A stretch of 64,000 nt of DNA from CAYLLS01 sp964385015 (lineage in GTDB: Bacteria; Myxococcota; UBA727; JABDBI01). The DNA lies in the NCBI GenBank assembly GCA_964385015.1, contig CAYLLS010000001.1, forward strand, positions 1-64,000, written 5' to 3'. The notes under the pieces are model-generated. The model saw only the letters and a program-made list of their open reading frames with translations. It was not told the origin of the DNA and did not search any database. Below, in pieces: positions 31,333 to 41,499 of the stretch. Position 1 is the first letter of the stretch; each line of letters starts with the position of its first letter. Made by a program: the position numbers and the translations under genes.

Positions 31333-34300
31333 ATGGGTTGGATAAAAGATATAATTTCTCCAAAAACAAGAAAGTGGGAAGAATTTTATAAAAATAGATT
31401 TTCACATGATAAAGTGGTTAGATCTACACATGGTGTGAATTGTACAGGTGGATGTTCGTGGCAAGTTTATGTTAAGGAAGGTGTTGTTGTTTGGGAAACT
31501 CAACAAATAGATTATCCTTTGCTTGATGATTCTTTGCCTCCTTATGAACCAAGAGGATGTCAAAGGGGGATATCATTTTCTTGGTATTTGTATAGTCCAT
31601 TAAGAATTAAATATCCTTTAATTAGAAGTGCATTGATTGATTCATTTAGACATGAAAAAGAAAAAACAGGAGATGCCTTTGCAGCTTGGGCCAATTTGCA
31701 GAATAATGAAGATAAAAGAACATATTATCAGCAATTAAGAGGGAAAGGTGGTTTTAGAAGAGTTTCTTGGAGTGAAGTTTTAGAATTAATTGCTGCTGCT
31801 AATCTTTATACAGCTAATAGATATGGTCCTGATAGAGTAATAGGTTTTTCTCCTATTCCCGCAATGTCTATGATGAGTTATGCAGGTGGAGCTCGTTATT
31901 TACAATTATTTGGTGGTGTTAATTTAAGTTTTTATGATTGGTATTGTGATTTGCCATCCGCATTTCCTGAGATTTGGGGTGAGCAAACTGATGTATGTGA
32001 GAGTGCTGATTGGTATAATGCGAAAATGATTGCTGATATGGGAGCTTGTTTAAATATGACTCGAACTCCAGATTGTCATTTTTTTGCAGAATCACGTCAT
32101 AATGGCACTAAGGCAGTAGTGTTTTCTCCAGATTTTAGTCAGGTTTGCAAATATGCTGATCAATGGGTTCCATTGCATGCTGGTAGTGATGGTGCTTTCT
32201 GGATGGCAGTATCTCATGTTATATTAAATGAGTTTCATTATAAACATGAGGATAGTTATTTTATTGATTATATTAAAAAATATACAGATAGTCCTTATTT
32301 AATTAAAATAGAAAAAACAAAAGATGGATATCAGCCTGGTAGATTGTTGCGTGCTAATGAATTAAAAACATATAATAATGTAGAAAATGGTGATTGGAAA
32401 TTTATTAATATTGATGTTGACAATAATGATTTTGTTATTCCTAAAGGTGGTGTAGGCGATAGATGGGCTAAAAAACCTGGCATGTGGAATATGAAATTTG
32501 AAAATTCTTTTAATAATAAAGTATATAATCCTCTTTTAACATTGTTGAATAATTATGATAAGCTATTGGAAGTAAATTTTTCTGATTTTGGATTTGATAC
32601 TAAAATTAAACGAAGTATTCCAGTTAGAATAATTAATACTTTGAATGGTAATGTAGCTGTTACTACTGTTTATGATTTAATATTTGCTCAATATGGTGTT
32701 TCTAGAGGATTAAAGGGATCGTATCCAAACAATTATTATAATAAAGAATTATCTTATACTCCAGGTTGGCAAGAAATTTTTACTGGTATAGATGCTAAGA
32801 CAGTACTTCAGTTTGCAAAAGAATGGGGTAGCACAGCTAGTAAAACTCGTGGCAAGTGTATGATTATTATTGGTGCTGGAATTAATCATTGGTATCATGC
32901 TAATTTAATGTATAGAGCAGGAGCCATGGCTTTAATGCTTACTGGATGTGTCGGAAGAAACGGCGGAGGCTTGAATCATTATGTTGGTCAAGAAAAATTA
33001 GCACCAATGGATTCATGGTCGCATATTGCTTTTGGTAAAGATTGGCAAAATGGCATTAGATTACAGCAAGCTCCTCTTTGGCATTATATTAATACTTGTC
33101 AGTATCGTTATGATGGACAATTTTCTCGATATAATTCTGTGCCTAATAATAAAATTACTTCTCAGCATACTGCAGATCAAATTTTTAAAGCTGTTAGAAT
33201 GGGATGTATGCCGTATTATCCACAATTTAAGCAGAATACTTTCAATGTAGCTAGTGAGGCTATTAAGGATGGTGCTAAAAATGATGAAGATATTAAAAAA
33301 TATGTTATTCAAAAATTAAAATCTAGAAAATTGGAATATTCTGTTGGTGATCCTGAAGCTAAAGAAAATTTTCCTAGAGTATGGATTATATGGCGAGGAA
33401 ATGCTATTACTGGCAGTATGAAGGGACATGAATATGCTTTTGAACATTATTTAGGAACTCATTCTAATTTAATAGCTAAAGATTCTGTTGATAAAACTAA
33501 AGAATTGAAATGGCATAAAATTGCACCTAAAGGTAAAATGGATTTAGTAGTAGATTTAAATTTTAGAATGGATTCATCAGCTTTATATTCTGATATTGTT
33601 TTGCCTGCAGCTTCATGGTATGAAAAATCAGATATGAACAGTACTGATATGCATTCTTTTATTCATCCATTATCGGCTGCCATAGCACCTGTTTGGGAAT
33701 CAAAAACTGATTGGGATATTTTTAAATCTTTAGCAATGAAAACTAGTGAGATTGCTAGAAAACATATGCCTATAGAACAAAAAGATATTATTACTGCGCC
33801 ATTAGCACATGACACTAGTGGTGAAATAGCACAACCTGTTATTAAAGATTGGTATTATGGTGAATGTGATGCTATCCCAGGAAAAACTATGCATAATATA
33901 GGTATAGTGAAACGTGATTATAAAAATTTATATAATAAGTATATTTCTTTAGGTAATAATATGTTGACAACTGGACTTGGGGCACATGGAAATAATTATA
34001 TGTGTAATAGTGAATACAAGGAAATGTTGTCTTCTAATCATTTTATGACAGAAAAATTTGATAATGAAAAGTATCCATCTTTAAAAGAAGATATTTCTGC
34101 TTGTGATGCAGTTTTGCACTTATCGACTTTAACTAACGGAAAATTAGCTTTAAAAGCTTATATGAATATGGAAAAAAAATCTGGTATGAAATTATCAGAT
34201 ATTGGAATTGGTTCTAGTAATGTAAAAATAACATATGCTGATTTACAATCAAGTCCTAAACGATATAATAATTCTCCATTATGGTCTGGTTTAATGAATG

Positions 34301-34947
34301 ATGGTCGTGCATATTCTGCTTATACATATAATGTTGAAAAGTTAATTCCATGGAGGACATTAACTGGACGGCAGCATTTTTATCTTGATCAAGAAATGTA
34401 TATTGCATATGGTGAAAATTTGCCTACTTATAAACCTTCACCAAAACCAGAATATTATGGAGATTTAAAGGAAACGTTGCAGAATAATCAGGCAAGAATA
34501 TTAAATTATTTAACACCTCATGGAAAATGGCATATACATTCTACTTATATGGATAATTTAAGAATGTTAACTTTGTCTAGAGGATGTGAACCTTGTTGGT
34601 TGAGTGAATATGATGCTAATAAGTTAAATATATTAGATAATGATTGGGTTGAAGTGTATAATGATCATGGTGTATATTGTACTAGAGCTGTTGTTAGTGC
34701 TAGAATTCCAAAGGGTGTATGTATTGTGTATCATGTTCCTGAAAGGACTGTTGGGATACCAAAAAGTCAAATTAGAGGTAATAAGAGAGCTGGTGGCCAT
34801 AACAGTGTAACTAGAGTTCATTTAAAACCGAATTTGTTAGCTGGAGGTTATGGACAGTTTTCTTATCATTTTAATTATTGGGGCCCAATTGCACCGAATA
34901 GAGATACTCATGTAGTAGTTAAAAAGATGCATAAGATTATTTTTTAA
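31333..34947 (+). CDS. narG: Respiratory nitrate reductase alpha subunit
   Basis: The 1204-residue catalytic subunit carries the bis-MGD molybdenum cofactor and the FS0 cluster. The N-terminal cluster motif is H33-x3-C37-x3-C41 with C76 in RGCQRG. The Mo-ligand Asp lies in FYDWYCDLP, followed by the NarG signature GEQTDVCESADWYN. The length is close to that of typical NarG (about 1200-1250). It reduces nitrate to nitrite. No Tat signal with twin Arg is visible at the N-terminus, as expected for a cytoplasm-facing NarG. It starts the narGHJI run. Confidence 0.98.
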   Translation: MGWIKDIISPKTRKWEEFYKNRFSHDKVVRSTHGVNCTGGCSWQVYVKEGVVVWETQQIDYPLLDDSLPPYEPRGCQRGISFSWYLYSPLRIKYPLIRSALIDSFRHEKEKTGDAFAAWANLQNNEDKRTYYQQLRGKGGFRRVSWSEVLELIAAANLYTANRYGPDRVIGFSPIPAMSMMSYAGGARYLQLFGGVNLSFYDWYCDLPSAFPEIWGEQTDVCESADWYNAKMIADMGACLNMTRTPDCHFFAESRHNGTKAVVFSPDFSQVCKYADQWVPLHAGSDGAFWMAVSHVILNEFHYKHEDSYFIDYIKKYTDSPYLIKIEKTKDGYQPGRLLRANELKTYNNVENGDWKFINIDVDNNDFVIPKGGVGDRWAKKPGMWNMKFENSFNNKVYNPLLTLLNNYDKLLEVNFSDFGFDTKIKRSIPVRIINTLNGNVAVTTVYDLIFAQYGVSRGLKGSYPNNYYNKELSYTPGWQEIFTGIDAKTVLQFAKEWGSTASKTRGKCMIIIGAGINHWYHANLMYRAGAMALMLTGCVGRNGGGLNHYVGQEKLAPMDSWSHIAFGKDWQNGIRLQQAPLWHYINTCQYRYDGQFSRYNSVPNNKITSQHTADQIFKAVRMGCMPYYPQFKQNTFNVASEAIKDGAKNDEDIKKYVIQKLKSRKLEYSVGDPEAKENFPRVWIIWRGNAITGSMKGHEYAFEHYLGTHSNLIAKDSVDKTKELKWHKIAPKGKMDLVVDLNFRMDSSALYSDIVLPAASWYEKSDMNSTDMHSFIHPLSAAIAPVWESKTDWDIFKSLAMKTSEIARKHMPIEQKDIITAPLAHDTSGEIAQPVIKDWYYGECDAIPGKTMHNIGIVKRDYKNLYNKYISLGNNMLTTGLGAHGNNYMCNSEYKEMLSSNHFMTEKFDNEKYPSLKEDISACDAVLHLSTLTNGKLALKAYMNMEKKSGMKLSDIGIGSSNVKITYADLQSSPKRYNNSPLWSGLMNDGRAYSAYTYNVEKLIPWRTLTGRQHFYLDQEMYIAYGENLPTYKPSPKPEYYGDLKETLQNNQARILNYLTPHGKWHIHSTYMDNLRMLTLSRGCEPCWLSEYDANKLNILDNDWVEVYNDHGVYCTRAVVSARIPKGVCIVYHVPERTVGIPKSQIRGNKRAGGHNSVTRVHLKPNLLAGGYGQFSYHFNYWGPIAPNRDTHVVVKKMHKIIF

Positions 34948-34976
34948 AGTTTTTTGATTAATAAGGGTAATAAGTT

Positions 34977-36536
34977 ATGGACGTAAGATCTCAAATATCA
35001 ATGGTTTTCCATTTAGATAAATGTATAGGATGTCATACATGTTCTATTGCATGTAAAAATATTTGGACTGACAGAAAAGGTGCGGAGTATATGTGGTGGA
35101 ATAATGTAGAAACTAAGCCTGGTACTGGATATCCAACTAAATGGGAAGATCAGAATATATATAAAGGTGGTTGGGAAGTTAATGAAGGTAATAAATTACA
35201 GCTAAAAGGTGCTGGCAAGAAAAAAGGATTGATTAATATTTTTAACAATCCTAATTTACCTGTTATTGATGATTATTATGAACCTTTCACATATAAATAT
35301 CTTAATTTAATAGAAGCTCCTCAGGGATTAGATCAACCTACAGCTAGACCAATATCTTTAATTACTGGAAAACCTATGGATATTAAAATGGGTCCTAATT
35401 GGGATGATGATTTAGGTGGTTCAAAAGATTTTGCACGCAATGATGTAAATATGAAAGGATTGAGTAAAGAAGAAAGAGAGGCGATGTTTCTTTTAGAAAG
35501 AATGGCTTTTTTTTATTTGCCTAGAATTTGTAATCATTGTTTAAATCCTGCTTGTGTAGCATCATGTCCATCTGGGGCTATTTATAAGAGAGGTGAAGAT
35601 GGGATTGTGTTAATTAATCAAAAGTCTTGTAGAGCTTGGCGGATGTGTGTGACTGCTTGCCCTTATAAAAAATCATATTATAATTGGCATCAAGGAAAAT
35701 CTGAAAAATGTATTTTATGTTATCCAAGACTTGAATCTGGACATGCTCCAGCATGTATGCATTCTTGTGTTGGTAGAATTAGATATCTTGGTGTAATTTT
35801 ATATGATGCTGATAAAATTGAAAATGTTGTTGCATCAAAAACATCATCTTTATTAAATCGACATTTAGATATTTTATTAGATCCTAAAGATGATAATGTG
35901 ATAAATGCAGCTAGAAAAAATGGTATTGCAGAATCTACTATTAAAGCTGCACAAATGTCTCCTGTTTATAAATTTGTTAAAGAATGGAAATTAGCTTTGC
36001 CTTTACATGCTGAATTTAGAACTTTACCCATGTTGTTTTATGTGCCTCCTTTGTTGCCTGTTATGGCTTCTATATATAAAAAGAATCAAAATCATAAAGA
36101 TAATATGAATAAGTTAAATAAAATTTCTAAAGTATGGGATTCTGATTGGATTTATGATACATCTACTTCTAATTTATGGGAAGGTGTTGAAAAATCTAGA
36201 CTTCCTTTGCAGTATATGGCTAATTTATTTAGTGCAGGCAATGAAGATGAAATTAAGGATAGAATGAAAAAATTAATTGCTGTAAGAATGTACAGGCGAT
36301 ATAAAACAGTAGGTGATATTTCTATTGACAAAGCGAATAAAGCTTTAAAAGATGTTAATCTTAGTCATGAGATGGCAGATGGTATTTATTATTTAACTTC
36401 TTTAGCTAAATTTGAGGATAGATTTGTAATACCACCAGCACATAAAGAGCAAGCAATAGAAATGTTAGAATTTACTGGAGATGTTAAGGGACACATGGGA
36501 TTTGGTTTTATTGATAAACCTAAACGAGGATTATAA
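34977..36536 (+). CDS. narH: Respiratory nitrate reductase beta subunit
   Basis: This 519-residue electron-transfer subunit contains four cysteine clusters. They include CIGCHTCSIACKN near residue 16, CNHCLNPACVASCPSG, and CRAWRMCVTACPYKK, whose Trp in place of one Cys marks the 3Fe-4S cluster of NarH. The fourth is CILCYPRLESG..CMHSCVGR. An AAGGG ribosome-binding site precedes the ATG at a spacing of about nine bases. It carries electrons from NarI heme to NarG. Confidence 0.98.
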   Translation: MDVRSQISMVFHLDKCIGCHTCSIACKNIWTDRKGAEYMWWNNVETKPGTGYPTKWEDQNIYKGGWEVNEGNKLQLKGAGKKKGLINIFNNPNLPVIDDYYEPFTYKYLNLIEAPQGLDQPTARPISLITGKPMDIKMGPNWDDDLGGSKDFARNDVNMKGLSKEEREAMFLLERMAFFYLPRICNHCLNPACVASCPSGAIYKRGEDGIVLINQKSCRAWRMCVTACPYKKSYYNWHQGKSEKCILCYPRLESGHAPACMHSCVGRIRYLGVILYDADKIENVVASKTSSLLNRHLDILLDPKDDNVINAARKNGIAESTIKAAQMSPVYKFVKEWKLALPLHAEFRTLPMLFYVPPLLPVMASIYKKNQNHKDNMNKLNKISKVWDSDWIYDTSTSNLWEGVEKSRLPLQYMANLFSAGNEDEIKDRMKKLIAVRMYRRYKTVGDISIDKANKALKDVNLSHEMADGIYYLTSLAKFEDRFVIPPAHKEQAIEMLEFTGDVKGHMGFGFIDKPKRGL

Positions 36537-36540
36537 TGTT

Positions 36541-37191
36541 ATGTATGTAAGTAAGTATTATTTATTTGCAAAATTATTTGATTATCCAGATAAACAATTT
36601 ATTAGTTTTGTAGAAAAAACTATTTCTGAAATTCAGCATAAATTAGTATATAATGAGATGGTAAAATTTTATAATTTTTTACCTCAAGATAATATCAATA
36701 AAATTCAAGAGTTATATATATTATCATTTGATGTACAATCTATTACTACATTAGATTTGGGATATGTGTTGTTTGGCGATGATTATAAACGTGGTGAGAC
36801 GTTAGCTTTATTAAATAAAGAATGTAAAAAGTTTAAAATTAATTGTGGTTATGAATTAAGTGATTATTTGCCTAATATATTAAAATTAATTTATAATCAT
36901 GATGATGATGCATTTTTGCAAGGATTAGTAATGGAATTAGTAGTGCCAGCTCTTTATAAAATGATTGGAGAGTTTACACTTCAACGTGATAAATTGCGTA
37001 AGCAAATATATAAAAAACATTATAAAACTTTAATTGATAAGAGTTATAAACATATTTTTTTATATCGTTATATTTTAAGAGCTATTTATTTTTTACTGAA
37101 TATAGATTTTAAATTGAATGTAAATGTCAATTATATATCTGATAGTTTTTTAGTAAATATAAAAAAGGAACTTAATATAGAAAGATTTTAG
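36541..37191 (+). CDS. narJ: Nitrate reductase assembly chaperone
   Basis: The 216-residue protein of the NarJ/TorD helical family starts MYVSKYYLFAKLFDYPD, a typical NarJ opening. It has the family segment SITTLDLGYVLFGDDYKRGE and then LSDYLPNILKL. It delivers the molybdenum cofactor to NarG and is not part of the final enzyme. The frame is open 20 codons upstream inside narH, but the ATG at 36541, 4 bases after the narH stop, fits the family start. Confidence 0.94.
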   Translation: MYVSKYYLFAKLFDYPDKQFISFVEKTISEIQHKLVYNEMVKFYNFLPQDNINKIQELYILSFDVQSITTLDLGYVLFGDDYKRGETLALLNKECKKFKINCGYELSDYLPNILKLIYNHDDDAFLQGLVMELVVPALYKMIGEFTLQRDKLRKQIYKKHYKTLIDKSYKHIFLYRYILRAIYFLLNIDFKLNVNVNYISDSFLVNIKKELNIERF

Positions 37192-37247
37192 ATTGTGTTG
37201 TGAATTTTTTTAGTTTAATTTTTAAAAATAAATTTAAGGAAGACATT

Positions 37248-37973
37248 ATGAAGATGGTAAATAGTATGTTTTTTATTAATTTGCCTTATGTGGCAATATG
37301 TGTATTTTTTTTAGGTGTAATATATAAATATAGAAATCTTGAATTTCAATATTCATCATTATCTTCTCAATTTTTGGAAAATAGAAAACTTTTTTTAGGA
37401 ACTTTGTTGTTTCATATTGGTATTTTAATTGTATTAATGATTCATGTAATAGCTTTTTTATTTCCTAATTTATTGCTTTTGTGGAATTCTAATATTATAA
37501 GACTTATGATAGTTGAAGGAATAGGAATTGTTTTTGGATTATCTGCATTTTTTGGTATGGTAAATTTATTGAGAAGAAGAATTTTTGATGATAGAATTAA
37601 AGTTGTCTCTAATAAAATGGATTTTTTTATTGAGGCATTGTTGTTAATACAAATTATATTAGGTATATGGATTGCTATATATTATCGATGGGGATCATCA
37701 TGGTTTGCTAGTGGGTTATCTCCATATTTGTGGTCTATTGTAATGCTTAAGCCTAATGTGGATGTAGTATTAGCATTGCCTATAATTATTCAATTTCATA
37801 TTATTGGTGCATTTTTAATAATATTAATTTTCCCATTTACACGATTAGTGCATATATTAGTTGCACCATTTCATTACATATTTAGACCTTATCAACAAGT
37901 GATTTGGAATTGGAATAAAAAGAACATTAACAATAGCACTATATGGAGTTATACAAGACCTTATAATAATTAA
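37248..37973 (+). CDS. narI: Nitrate reductase gamma subunit (cytochrome b)
   Basis: The 241-residue membrane anchor has five hydrophobic helices and binds two b hemes. Candidate ligands are the His pairs in FHIGILIVLMIHVIAF and in FHIIGAFLIILIFPFTRLVH. It oxidises quinol and feeds NarH. The start is set by AAGGA seven bases before the ATG at 37248, rather than the in-frame GTG at 37200. It is followed after 16 bases by gatC, so gatCA may be cotranscribed with the nar genes. Confidence 0.95.
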   Translation: MKMVNSMFFINLPYVAICVFFLGVIYKYRNLEFQYSSLSSQFLENRKLFLGTLLFHIGILIVLMIHVIAFLFPNLLLLWNSNIIRLMIVEGIGIVFGLSAFFGMVNLLRRRIFDDRIKVVSNKMDFFIEALLLIQIILGIWIAIYYRWGSSWFASGLSPYLWSIVMLKPNVDVVLALPIIIQFHIIGAFLIILIFPFTRLVHILVAPFHYIFRPYQQVIWNWNKKNINNSTIWSYTRPYNN

Positions 37974-37989
37974 TTAATTGGTATAATTT

Positions 37990-38271
37990 GTGATAACATT
38001 ATTGGAAGTTAAGAGATTAGCTAAATCAGCTAAATTATTATTTTTAAATAATGATTTAAATAATATGCAATTTGAACTTGATAAGATTGTAATGCATGTA
38101 GAAATATTAAATGAAATTAATGTTTTTAATATTAAACCTATGACTCATGTTATATCAATGAATTTATTTTTAAGAGAGGATAATGTAAAGTTAATGGTTG
38201 GTCAAACTTGTTTAACTTTTAGTAATGATAGTAAAATAAGATTAATTGAAGTCCCTAAGGTTTTTGAATAG
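37990..38271 (+). CDS. gatC: Aspartyl/glutamyl-tRNA amidotransferase subunit C
   Basis: The 93-residue subunit starts at GTG. It shows the usual GatC layout: an N-terminal helix (EVKRLAKSAKLLFLNN), then LDKIVMHVEILNEINVFNIKPMTH, and the C-terminal LREDNVK segment, ending with VPKVFE, which matches the common VPKVI ending. It stabilises GatAB, which makes Gln-tRNA or Asn-tRNA from misacylated precursors. It precedes gatA by 12 bases. Confidence 0.9.
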   Translation: MITLLEVKRLAKSAKLLFLNNDLNNMQFELDKIVMHVEILNEINVFNIKPMTHVISMNLFLREDNVKLMVGQTCLTFSNDSKIRLIEVPKVFE

Positions 38272-38283
38272 TTTTTTGTAATT

Positions 38284-39768
38284 ATGAAGTTAGATTTGAA
38301 TGATTTGCATTTAGATATTTTGCAAATTCAAAAGGCATTTTCAGATGATTTAATAACTAGTGAGTTGTTAGTTATGAAGTGTTTTGATGCAATAGATAAA
38401 TATGATAATATTTTAGGTTCTTTTTTAAGCTTAAATCGAGAACAGGCGTTGTGTGCAGCTCGACAATCTGATATACGCAGAAAAAATGGAAATCAGATAA
38501 GTTTATTAGATGGTATTCCTATTGGCATCAAAGATATTATAGTAACTAAAAATTTATGTACTACAGCTGGTAGTAAAATTTTGAAAAATTTTATTCCTCC
38601 TTATGATGCTACTGTTGTAAAAAAAATAAAACGTAGTGGTGGTATTATTATTGGCAAACAAAATTTAGATGAATTTGCTATGGGATCATCTAATGAAATG
38701 AGTGCTTATAAATTGTGTAGGAATCCATGGAATATACATAAAACTTCTGGTGGATCTTCTGGAGGATCTGCAGCATCTATTATAGCATCATTTTGTTTTG
38801 GTGCTCTAGGTACAGATACTGGTGGTTCAGTGCGTCAGCCAGCATCATTTTGTGGCATAGTTGGAGTTAAACCTACTTATGGTCTTGTGTCTCGTTTTGG
38901 AATTATAGCTTATGCTAGTTCGTTAGATCAGGTAGGAGTGCTGGCTAAAAATGTTAGTAGTGCTTCTATAATGTTAGAAACTATTGCAGGATATGATCAT
39001 CTAGATTCAACATCCATTTCACGTGAAGTTAAATGTTATAGAAATGTATTAACAAATGATTGTTCTGATTTAGTTGTAGGTGTGCCAAAAGAATATTTTT
39101 CTATGAATATAGATAAATGTATTAGAAATGCTATTATTAATGTTATTAATTTATTAAAAAAACGTGGTGTTACTATAAAAGCAATATCATTGCCTCATAC
39201 TAAATATGCTATATCTGCATATTATATTATTTCTTCTGCTGAAGCGGCTTCAAATTTATCTCGTTATGATGGTGTTCATTTTGGTGAACGATCAACACAT
39301 ATGAATAATTTAGATGATTTTTATGTACATAATAGAGGAGATTTTTTTGGAGATGAAGTAAAAAAAAGAATAATGCTAGGTACTTACGTTTTAAGTAGTG
39401 GATATTATGATCAATATTATTCTAAGGCACAAAAATTTAGAAGATTAATTTCTAATGATTTTCATCTGGCTTTTAATCATGTAAATGTCATATTAACTCC
39501 TACTACTCCTACAACTGCTTTTAAGATTGGCGAAAAAATACATAATACAATAGATATGTATATGAATGATGTATTTACTGTTGCATCTTCTTTGGCTGGA
39601 TTACCGGCTTTATCTTTGCCTATAGGCTTTTCTAAAGATAATATGCCTATAGGATTACAATTAATAGGAAATATTTTAGATGAAAGTGTTATATTAAATA
39701 CAGCTTATTGTATTGAACGTGATTTAGATATTAATAAATATCCTAATATAAAAAATATAAGTATTTAA
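38284..39768 (+). CDS. gatA: Aspartyl/glutamyl-tRNA amidotransferase subunit A
   Basis: The 494-residue amidase-signature enzyme releases ammonia from glutamine. The catalytic Ser-cisSer-Lys triad is visible as the Lys in GIPIGIKDIIV, the Ser in KTSGGSSGGSAA and the Ser in TDTGGSVRQPASFCG. Full length. gatB, normally next to it, is not in this window and must be elsewhere for function. It is followed after 99 bases by the ATP synthase operon. Confidence 0.97.
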   Translation: MKLDLNDLHLDILQIQKAFSDDLITSELLVMKCFDAIDKYDNILGSFLSLNREQALCAARQSDIRRKNGNQISLLDGIPIGIKDIIVTKNLCTTAGSKILKNFIPPYDATVVKKIKRSGGIIIGKQNLDEFAMGSSNEMSAYKLCRNPWNIHKTSGGSSGGSAASIIASFCFGALGTDTGGSVRQPASFCGIVGVKPTYGLVSRFGIIAYASSLDQVGVLAKNVSSASIMLETIAGYDHLDSTSISREVKCYRNVLTNDCSDLVVGVPKEYFSMNIDKCIRNAIINVINLLKKRGVTIKAISLPHTKYAISAYYIISSAEAASNLSRYDGVHFGERSTHMNNLDDFYVHNRGDFFGDEVKKRIMLGTYVLSSGYYDQYYSKAQKFRRLISNDFHLAFNHVNVILTPTTPTTAFKIGEKIHNTIDMYMNDVFTVASSLAGLPALSLPIGFSKDNMPIGLQLIGNILDESVILNTAYCIERDLDINKYPNIKNISI

Positions 39769-39867
39769 TATTATATTTTAAAAATTATAATATTCTGTTG
39801 TATTTCTATTGTGTATATACTATTATAATATTAAATTCTTTGTTATATGTATGGTGTGATTTAATAT

Positions 39868-40287
39868 ATGGAAATTAATATTACAATATTTTTGCAGTTG
39901 TTTTTGTTCTTATTTTTATTATTATGGTTATCTAATGTTTTATTTAAACCATTATTTATAATGTTAGAAAAAAGAGATTATAAAATTAATGGGATAAGAA
40001 AAGAAGCTATAGTTAAATTAAATAAAGTTGATGAATATAAAAAAGAAATTTCATCTAGATTACATACTTCTAAATTAAAATTATCTGCAGAAATGTTATT
40101 GTTTAAACAGCAATGTCGTAATGAGCAAAAAAGGGCATTAGCTATTACGAAGAAAGAAGTATATAAAAAAATGCAAATATCGAATAATAGATTAAAAGAT
40201 AATATTGAAAAAACTACAATATTATTAAAAAAAGATGTTTTTATGTTATCACGAGAAGTAATACATAAAATATCTAATATAATATAA
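39868..40287 (+). CDS. ATP synthase Fo subunit b'
   Basis: The 139-residue protein has one N-terminal membrane helix (IFLQLFLFLFLLLWLSNVLF) followed by KPLFIMLEKRDYKI and a long charged helix. This is the standard shape of b-type peripheral-stalk subunits, including the 'kP...leeR...I.g' motif. Because a second b-like gene follows, it is taken as b'. It starts the second ATP synthase gene block. Confidence 0.87.
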   Translation: MEINITIFLQLFLFLFLLLWLSNVLFKPLFIMLEKRDYKINGIRKEAIVKLNKVDEYKKEISSRLHTSKLKLSAEMLLFKQQCRNEQKRALAITKKEVYKKMQISNNRLKDNIEKTTILLKKDVFMLSREVIHKISNII

Positions 40288-40308
40288 AAACATTTGATTG
40301 AGGTATAT

Positions 40309-40923
40309 ATGTTGAATTTAAAACAAATATTACATGTGTTTATTATATTGTTATTTTCTATTTATGATGAGTTATATGCTGGTGATATGATTAATTTTTG
40401 GGGTCTTGGTAGTAAATATGTTAATAATCCTGCATTAGGCTTTCATGTCATAACGTTTATAATTTTTATTGTTATTGTGTGTGTTGTGGGTAAAAAAACA
40501 TTATATAATTATTTAAGTATGAGAAGAAATAATATCAAGCGTTTAGTTTTAGAATCTAGTGAATTAAAAACAAAAGCTGATTATAGTGAAACATTATATA
40601 AAAAAAAATTAAATAATTTAGATTATGACATAGATAAATTGCATAATGAATTTGTAGAGAATTGTAATGTGATTAAAAAAAATATGAATAATGAAACTAA
40701 AAGAATGAAATTGAGCATTGAAAAAGAAGGAGAATCTGCTATTAAAGCAAGATTTATACAGTCTAGATTATATTTAATAAATAAAACTATTAAGTTAGTT
40801 GTTTCATTATCACATAATAATTTAATTAATAATAAAACTAATATTGATAATGAAGATTATTTGAAAACATTTTTAGTACAGTTATCTAAGGAAAAAATTG
40901 ATGGGTTTAAGTGTAATAGCTAG
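40309..40923 (+). CDS. atpF: ATP synthase Fo subunit b, with N-terminal extension
   Basis: The 204-residue protein has an N-terminal hydrophobic segment that resembles a cleavable signal (IIILLFSIYDELYAG-like, ending YAGD). A short linker, a membrane helix (VITFIIFIVIVCVVGKK) and a long charged coiled-coil helix follow. Such two-segment b subunits occur in former Deltaproteobacteria and some other phyla. ATG 40309 with GAGG five bases upstream is preferred over TTG 40294. The end overlaps atpH by 23 bases. Confidence 0.85.
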   Translation: MLNLKQILHVFIILLFSIYDELYAGDMINFWGLGSKYVNNPALGFHVITFIIFIVIVCVVGKKTLYNYLSMRRNNIKRLVLESSELKTKADYSETLYKKKLNNLDYDIDKLHNEFVENCNVIKKNMNNETKRMKLSIEKEGESAIKARFIQSRLYLINKTIKLVVSLSHNNLINNKTNIDNEDYLKTFLVQLSKEKIDGFKCNS

Positions 40924-41443
40924 AAGATATTCTAATGCTTTATTTAATGAAGCTAAATGCAACAATCTTTTAGATAAAGTTCATGATGAATTAAAAGAAG
41001 TTGTTATATTATATAGTTTTAAGAATAGTGTCTTATTTAAATTATTAAATTATCCGACGTTTTCTTTTGAAGAACGCAAAACTAATTTATTGAAAATTTT
41101 AAATCATTATAATATTTCTGATTTATCGATTCATTTTGTAATTTTATTAATCAAGCGTTGTCGTATCAATGTGTTATTATTGATTTATAGTGAATATAAG
41201 AAACAATTAGACAATTATAGAAATGTATTACGTATTAAAATTATTATTGCTAAAACTATTAAAAAAGAAATGTTAGATGCATTAATATATCGTTTAAAGT
41301 TATTGTTTAATAAAATTATTAAGTATGAATTATTATATGATATGTCTGTTTTAGGTGGAATTAAATTAGAGTTAGGATTTTTGATTATTGATGATACTAT
41401 TTTAAATAGATTAAATAAGTTATCTCATTCATTAATTGTTTAA
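40901..41443 (+). CDS. atpH: F1 ATP synthase subunit delta
   Basis: The 180-residue peripheral-stalk subunit starts GLSVIARRYSNALFNEA, matching the family's A.rYA.Al opening. It has the C-terminal VLGGIKLELGFLIIDDTI pattern, equivalent to GG..i..g....D.Si. An AAGG site about nine bases upstream supports the ATG at 40901. It is translationally coupled to the b gene by overlap. Confidence 0.92.
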   Translation: MGLSVIARRYSNALFNEAKCNNLLDKVHDELKEVVILYSFKNSVLFKLLNYPTFSFEERKTNLLKILNHYNISDLSIHFVILLIKRCRINVLLLIYSEYKKQLDNYRNVLRIKIIIAKTIKKEMLDALIYRLKLLFNKIIKYELLYDMSVLGGIKLELGFLIIDDTILNRLNKLSHSLIV

Positions 41444-41499
41444 TAATTATTTAATATGTTGTTTTAATAAAATGTTATTTATTTTAAGGAGTATTAGTT

